Positions 6,099 through 8,996 of a DNA stretch of 8,996 nt are shown one piece after another (the first letter of the stretch is position 1; each line of letters opens with the position of its first letter). The stretch is from Thiobacillus sp. UBA6205 (GTDB taxonomy: Bacteria > Pseudomonadota > Gammaproteobacteria > Burkholderiales > Thiobacillaceae), in contig DISR01000022.1 in NCBI GenBank assembly GCA_002421825.1, positions 12,911-21,906 of the forward strand, given 5' to 3'. The notes below the pieces were generated by a model. It saw only the letters and a program-made list of their open reading frames with translations, was not told the origin of the DNA and ran no database searches. The position numbers were made by a program, and so were the translations under genes.

Positions 6099-6944
6099 AT
6101 GACGAACAAGCATATTTCCCGGCTGCTCATCTTGACCCTGGCACTCGGCCTTGCCCCCGCCTGGGCGCAGGATGCCGGACAAGACATGAGCAACATGAAC
6201 CAGGCCGGCGGAATGGACATGGCTTCCATGCAGGGCGGTTCGGCCCCGCCCGACGCCCGCGACCCGCATGCCTATTCGGGCGGCTACACGCGGGGGCCGC
6301 TGCAGCTCGGCGACGAGCACCGCTACGCCGCACTGTTGGTCGACCGGCTTGAAGGCGTCTATGCAGATGGCAACACTTCGACGGAATACGAGCTGCAGGC
6401 CTGGTACGGCACCACCTACGATCGCGCGGTGCTCAAGGCCGAAGGCGACATCGATGCCGGAAAGCTTCAGGAAGCGCGTACCGAACTGCTGTGGGGCCAC
6501 GCGGTGGCCGCCTACTGGGACACGCAGGTCGGGTTGCGCTACGACAGCGGCACCGGGCCGGATCGGAGCTGGCTCGCCTTCGGCGTCCAGGGCCTGGCAC
6601 CCTACTGGTTCGAGGTGGATGCCACCGCCTATGTCGGCGAGCAGGGGCGCACGGCGTTGCGGCTAGGCGCCGAATATGAGCTGCTGCTGACACAGAAGCT
6701 AGTTTTGCAGCCGCGCCTGGAAGCGAACGTCTATGGCAAACGCGACGCCGAGCGCGAGATCGGCTCCGGCTTGTCCGACCTCACCCTGGGTCTGCGCCTG
6801 CGCTATGAAATCCGCCGTGAGTTCGCTCCCTACATCGGCATCGAACGCGTCGCTCTGTTAGGCGACACTGCGGATTTCGCGCGCGCCGCCGGCGAGGACA
6901 GCAAAGAGACGCGCTATGTCGCGGGACTGCGGTTCTGGTTCTGA
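6099..6944 (+). CDS. copB: Outer-membrane copper resistance protein CopB/PcoB-like
   Basis: The 281-residue precursor has a Sec signal peptide (LLILTLALGLAPAWAQD, cleavage after about residue 24). A short Met-rich acidic linker follows (DMSNMNQAGGMDMASM, about 30-45), then the CopB domain from DPHAYSGGY. Alternating strands follow (for example AELQ-type YELQAWYGTTYDRAVLKAEGD, WDTQVGLRYDSG, YEIRREFAPYIGIER), and the chain ends in LRFWF, the terminal aromatic expected of an outer-membrane beta-barrel. CopB is always paired with CopA and is thought to bind or export copper at the outer membrane. The Met-rich part is much shorter than in classical CopB. The start at 6099 gives a normal signal peptide. 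An ATG at 6066 overlapping the copA stop would add an acidic 11-residue tail and is less likely. The gap from copA is 32 bp. Confidence 0.93.
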   Translation: MTNKHISRLLILTLALGLAPAWAQDAGQDMSNMNQAGGMDMASMQGGSAPPDARDPHAYSGGYTRGPLQLGDEHRYAALLVDRLEGVYADGNTSTEYELQAWYGTTYDRAVLKAEGDIDAGKLQEARTELLWGHAVAAYWDTQVGLRYDSGTGPDRSWLAFGVQGLAPYWFEVDATAYVGEQGRTALRLGAEYELLLTQKLVLQPRLEANVYGKRDAEREIGSGLSDLTLGLRLRYEIRREFAPYIGIERVALLGDTADFARAAGEDSKETRYVAGLRFWF

Positions 6945-6982
6945 AGCAATTTATTTCAACCAATGACAACGAGGAAACAGCA

Positions 6983-7465
6983 ATGATGAAGAGAGCCCTT
7001 TCACTGATCGCACTGACCCCGGCACTGGCGCTGGCTGGCGGTATGCACGAAGGCAGCATGCACGAAGGCGGGCACGGCCACGAGGAGGCCGCGGCTTACG
7101 GCGAGCCAGGCGACCCTGCGCGGGTCACCCGCACTGTGATCGTGGAGGCCGCGGACAGCATGCGCTACCAACCGGAGGTGATTGCGGTAAAGCGCGGCGA
7201 GACCGTGAAGTTCATCCTCAAGAACACCGGCAAGCTGTCGCACGAGTTCGTGCTGGGCGATGAGAGTTCGCTCAAGGAGCACGCCGAAGCGATGCGCAAA
7301 TACCCGGACATGGAGCACGCCGACCCCAATATGGCGAAAGTGGGGCCTGGCAAAACCGGCACACTGGTCTGGAAGTTCAGCCAGGGCGGAATCGTGCAGT
7401 TCGCCTGTCTGGAACCCGGGCATTACGAAGCCGGCATGAAGGGCAGCATCCGGGTGAATCGATAA
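6983..7465 (+). CDS. Exported cupredoxin with His/Met-rich N-terminus (CopI-like)
   Basis: The 160-residue precursor is a blue/green-copper-type protein. It has a signal peptide (RALSLIALTPALALA), then a metal-binding tail MHEGSMHEGGHGHEE at 21-35, then one plastocyanin-like domain starting near TRTVIVEAADSMRYQPEVIAVKRGETVKF. The type 1 ligands are all present: His87 in LSHEF, Cys142, His147 and Met152 in CLEPGHYEAGM. Proteins of this family (COG4454, including CopI of Rubrivivax) are periplasmic and linked to copper tolerance, probably as electron or copper carriers. GAGGA lies 7 nt before the ATG; an adjacent second ATG at 6986 is also possible. It lies 38 bp after copB in the same operon. 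The cupredoxin call is firm; the CopI assignment is by resemblance from memory. Confidence 0.9.
   Translation: MMKRALSLIALTPALALAGGMHEGSMHEGGHGHEEAAAYGEPGDPARVTRTVIVEAADSMRYQPEVIAVKRGETVKFILKNTGKLSHEFVLGDESSLKEHAEAMRKYPDMEHADPNMAKVGPGKTGTLVWKFSQGGIVQFACLEPGHYEAGMKGSIRVNR
7043..7069 (+). repeat. Short in-frame tandem repeat coding MHEGS/MHEGG
   Basis: The 12-mer ATGCACGAAGGC occurs at 7043-7054 and again at 7058-7069, a period of 15 bp. It encodes two copies of Met-His-Glu-Gly at the mature N-terminus of the cupredoxin. Slippage at such a repeat would add or remove one Met/His metal-binding unit without shifting the frame. Confidence 0.7.
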
Positions 7466-7483
7466 TCAAACAAGGAAAGGAGC

Positions 7484-7816
7484 ATGAAGATGAGAAACAT
7501 GACATGGGCGCTGGCGATGGTGGTTGGCCTTGGCCTGGGGCTGGGCGCAGGCTCTGTGGCCATTGCTGCCGAGGCCGTTCAGGCGCAGATCATTCCGGCC
7601 ACCGGTGTAGTGCAACAGGTAGACGCAGCCGCGGGCAAGGTGAAGATCGCCCATGACCCCATCCAGGCGCTCGGCTGGCCCAAGATGACGATGTTTTTCC
7701 GCGTGAAGGACGCAGCCGTGCTGGAAGGCGTGGTTCAAGGCGATGCAGTGCGCTTCGAACTGGAGAAAGGGCCGACGGGGATGGTGATTACGCGCATCGA
7801 AAAGACCGCCAAGTGA
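7484..7816 (+). CDS. CusF-like periplasmic copper-binding protein (Trp form)
   Basis: The 110-residue precursor has a signal peptide (WALAMVVGLGLGLGAGSVAIAAEA) followed by a small OB-like beta-barrel of the CusF family. The Cu(I) site is exact: His57, Trp65, Met68 and Met70 in HDPIQALGWPKMTM, with the same 8-3-2 spacing as His36, Trp44, Met47 and Met49 of E. coli CusF, where Trp caps Cu(I) by a cation-pi contact. CusF normally hands Cu(I)/Ag(I) to the CusCBA pump, which is not in the window. Here it may pass copper to CopA or the cupredoxin. AAAGGAG lies only 1 nt before the ATG at 7484 but 7 nt before the ATG at 7490, so MRNMTW may be the true start. It lies 18 bp after the cupredoxin gene. 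Confidence 0.9.
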   Translation: MKMRNMTWALAMVVGLGLGLGAGSVAIAAEAVQAQIIPATGVVQQVDAAAGKVKIAHDPIQALGWPKMTMFFRVKDAAVLEGVVQGDAVRFELEKGPTGMVITRIEKTAK

Positions 7817-7831
7817 GGTAGCGAAGCCGTG

Positions 7832-8287
7832 ATGAAGATGCCGCTCGTCAGGTCGCTTGTAACCGTCCTGCTTCTGGCCGGCAGTCCGCCGCAAGCAGCC
7901 TGGGCCGTGACCGGCGGCGCCGTCATCGATGTCTACAAGAGCCCGAGATGCGGCTGCTGCGCCCAGTGGACAGAACATCTGAAGGCCAATGGTTTCACCG
8001 TGCGCACTCATGACACCAATGATGTGACTTACCACAAATACCGGCTCGGCGTGCCGCCTGGACTGGGGTCCTGCCACACCGCCGAGGTGAGCGGCTATCT
8101 GGTGGAAGGCCATGTCCCTGCCAAGGAGATCAGGCGGTTGCTCAATGAAAATCCGGATGCCCGCGGCATTGTCGTGCCTGGCATGCCGGTTGGTTCGCCC
8201 GGCATGGAGCAGGGCGGCCGCAAGGATCACTACGACATCTTGCTGGTCAAGCCGGATGGCAAAACCCATATCTACTCTCGTTACTGA
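7832..8287 (+). CDS. DUF411 exported metal-binding protein
   Basis: This 151-residue protein has a signal peptide (SLVTVLLLAGSPPQAAWA) and one DUF411 domain. The cluster Cys40-Gly-Cys42-Cys43 lies in YKSPRCGCCAQW, a second Cys-His pair (81-82) in LGSCHTAEVSGYLVEGHVP, and a Met/Gly loop GMPVGSPGME (117-126) near the end. The domain looks like a thioredoxin-fold relative whose cysteines bind metal, and DUF411 genes often sit in copper or silver clusters; the mechanism is not established. Starts at 7829 (GTG), 7832 and 7838 are close together. I use 7832, although the nearest GAGG is 13 nt away. It is 15 bp after the first CusF-like gene and 12 bp before the second, so clearly in the operon. Confidence 0.88.
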   Translation: MKMPLVRSLVTVLLLAGSPPQAAWAVTGGAVIDVYKSPRCGCCAQWTEHLKANGFTVRTHDTNDVTYHKYRLGVPPGLGSCHTAEVSGYLVEGHVPAKEIRRLLNENPDARGIVVPGMPVGSPGMEQGGRKDHYDILLVKPDGKTHIYSRY

Positions 8288-8299
8288 AAGGAGATACCG

Positions 8300-8632
8300 A
8301 TGAACAAACTATTTGCAGGCATGGCCCTATCGATTTTGCTTGTGATTCCTGCTTGGGCAGGTGCTGATTCCATGGAAAAAAATGGAGGCAACCATGCAGG
8401 CATGTCTACCGGCATGACGGAAGGGCAGGTCAGAAAGGTCGACAAGGAGCAAGGCAAACTTACCATCAAGCACGGGCCACTGGCTAACCTGGGTATGCCA
8501 CCGATGACCATGGTTTTTCGGGTTCAGGATCCGGGCATGCTGGAAAAGGTTGCACTGGGCGACAACATCCGCTTTCTTGTCCAGCGAGTTAACGGTGCTA
8601 TCACCATAACCAGTCTGGAAATTATCAAGTAG
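8300..8632 (+). CDS. CusF-like periplasmic copper-binding protein (Met form)
   Basis: The 110-residue precursor has a signal peptide (LFAGMALSILLVIPAWAGA), then a Met/His-containing linker (SMEKNGGNHAGMSTGM) and a CusF domain. The metal motif is HGPLANLGMPPMTM: His58, Met69 and Met71 keep the CusF spacing, but the capping Trp is replaced by Met66. That makes a possible His-Met3 site, with different affinity or redox protection from the Trp form at 7484. A good ribosome-binding site, AAAGGAG, is 6 nt before the ATG. It is 12 bp after the DUF411 gene. Its codon use is less GC-rich than that of copA or copB, which hints at a separate origin. It is a paralogue but not a recent duplicate of the first CusF-like gene, as the two share little outside the motif and fold. 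Confidence 0.9.
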   Translation: MNKLFAGMALSILLVIPAWAGADSMEKNGGNHAGMSTGMTEGQVRKVDKEQGKLTIKHGPLANLGMPPMTMVFRVQDPGMLEKVALGDNIRFLVQRVNGAITITSLEIIK

Positions 8633-8737
8633 CCCTCATGCAATTGTTGCTGCTGGTAATTACCTCACAGTGAATTTCCGCGACTGGATTGGGGTAAAGG
8701 CATATTTATCGTAATTACGCGACTAAGGAGTAAGAAC
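8633..8737. other. 105-bp gap with two GTAATTAC palindromes
   Basis: This is the only sizeable break after copA. GTAATTAC, an 8-bp perfect palindrome, occurs at 8656-8663 and 8711-8718, exactly 55 bp apart, and the second lies 19 bp before the next ATG. The gap is AT-rich compared with the genes around it and may hold a separate promoter. I cannot assign convincing -35 and -10 boxes. There is no full Cop box. Confidence 0.4.
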
Positions 8738-8996
8738 ATGAATAATCATTTTCGTTTGACTCTTGCAGCAGCCTGCATGAGCGCCTTCTTTGGACTGACA
8801 GCCGTCCAGGCTCAGCCCCCATCCCCCGCTTATGGCATGCCACAGCAGCTTACGCCTGAACAGCAAAAACAAATGTGGGAAAACATGCAGCGAGGTGGTT
8901 ACGGTCCGGGCATGATGGGTGGTTACGGCCCCGGCTACGGCATGGGTCCCGGCATGATGGGTGGTTACGGCCCCGGCTACGGCATGGGTCCGGGCA
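8738..8996 (+). CDS. Exported Met/Gly/Tyr-rich repeat protein, 5' part
   Basis: The gene runs off the window; 86 codons are visible. It has a signal peptide (FRLTLAAACMSAFFGLTAVQAQ, cleaved near residue 26) and a short segment LTPEQQKQMWENMQ that resembles the LTxxQ motif of Spy/CpxP-type periplasmic chaperones. Near-perfect 14-residue repeats GMMGGYGPGYGMGP then begin at residue 58. The clustered methionines suggest soft-metal (Cu(I)/Ag(I)) binding, and similar glycine-tyrosine-methionine tails occur in periplasmic stress proteins, but no catalytic motif is visible. AAGGAG is 7 nt before the ATG. It follows the copper operon on the same strand after 105 bp, so it may have its own promoter. 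The full length and any C-terminal domain are unknown. Confidence 0.8.
   Translation, partial: MNNHFRLTLAAACMSAFFGLTAVQAQPPSPAYGMPQQLTPEQQKQMWENMQRGGYGPGMMGGYGPGYGMGPGMMGGYGPGYGMGPG
8909..8996 (+). repeat. 42-bp tandem repeat inside the Met/Gly/Tyr-rich gene
   Basis: Units at 8909-8950 and 8951-8992 are identical except for their last base (C or G), and a third unit starts at 8993 and is cut by the window end. A diverged partial unit (GGTGGTTACGGTCCG) precedes them at 8894-8908. The period is a multiple of three, so unit gain or loss keeps the frame. Near-identity at the DNA level points to recent expansion. Confidence 0.85.

Noticed and set aside
7466..8269. 267-codon open frame on the - strand across the CusF-like and DUF411 genes
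   Set aside because: It is antisense to two well-supported genes with motifs and ribosome-binding sites; its translation shows no family features.
8909..8996. CRISPR-like array
   Set aside because: The repeats are head-to-tail without spacers, have a period of three, and lie inside an open reading frame with a signal peptide.

Overview
The window looks like a copper-resistance island of a GC-rich Gram-negative bacterium. CopB is an outer-membrane protein, CopA carries a Tat signal, CopRS and CusF-type proteins are present, and codon use favours G/C. This fits a proteobacterium, most likely Beta- or Gammaproteobacteria, but no rRNA or phylogenetic marker is present to settle it.

Layout. Positions 1-963 are ordinary chromosome-like genes: the 3' end of a DUF488 (YeaO-like) gene and a TetR/COQ9-like gene, both on the + strand. 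Positions 964-1454 are a visibly less GC-rich stretch with no convincing gene, which may mark the edge of the copper island. On the - strand, 1455-3508 encodes a copper-type two-component system, copR-copS, overlapping by ATGA. Divergent from it lies a + strand block. It holds a palindromic Cop box, a decayed copy of the copA leader and start, a small glutaredoxin-like gene, a second Cop box with an intact leader, and then the operon copA (multicopper oxidase), copB (outer membrane), a cupredoxin, a CusF-like protein, a DUF411 protein and a second CusF-like protein. After a 105-bp gap, a secreted Met/Gly/Tyr-rich repeat protein begins and runs off the end.

How it works together (inference). 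CopS senses periplasmic copper and phosphorylates CopR. CopR would bind the two ATTACx-GATT-TGTAAT palindromes, driving its own operon leftwards and the grx and copA transcripts rightwards. Nearly all effectors are exported. CopA oxidises Cu(I) in the periplasm, CopB acts at the outer membrane, and the cupredoxin, two CusF-like proteins and DUF411 protein bind or pass on copper. No copper P-type ATPase and no CusCBA pump lies within the window, so the visible strategy is periplasmic oxidation and sequestration.

The most notable observation is a diverged direct repeat of about 260 bp, at 3566-3827 and 4207-4475. It carries the Cop box, the leader and the first ~30 codons of copA. The upstream copy is broken by frameshifts and now lies just upstream of the glutaredoxin-like gene, as if a dead copA copy had left its copper-responsive promoter to a new gene.
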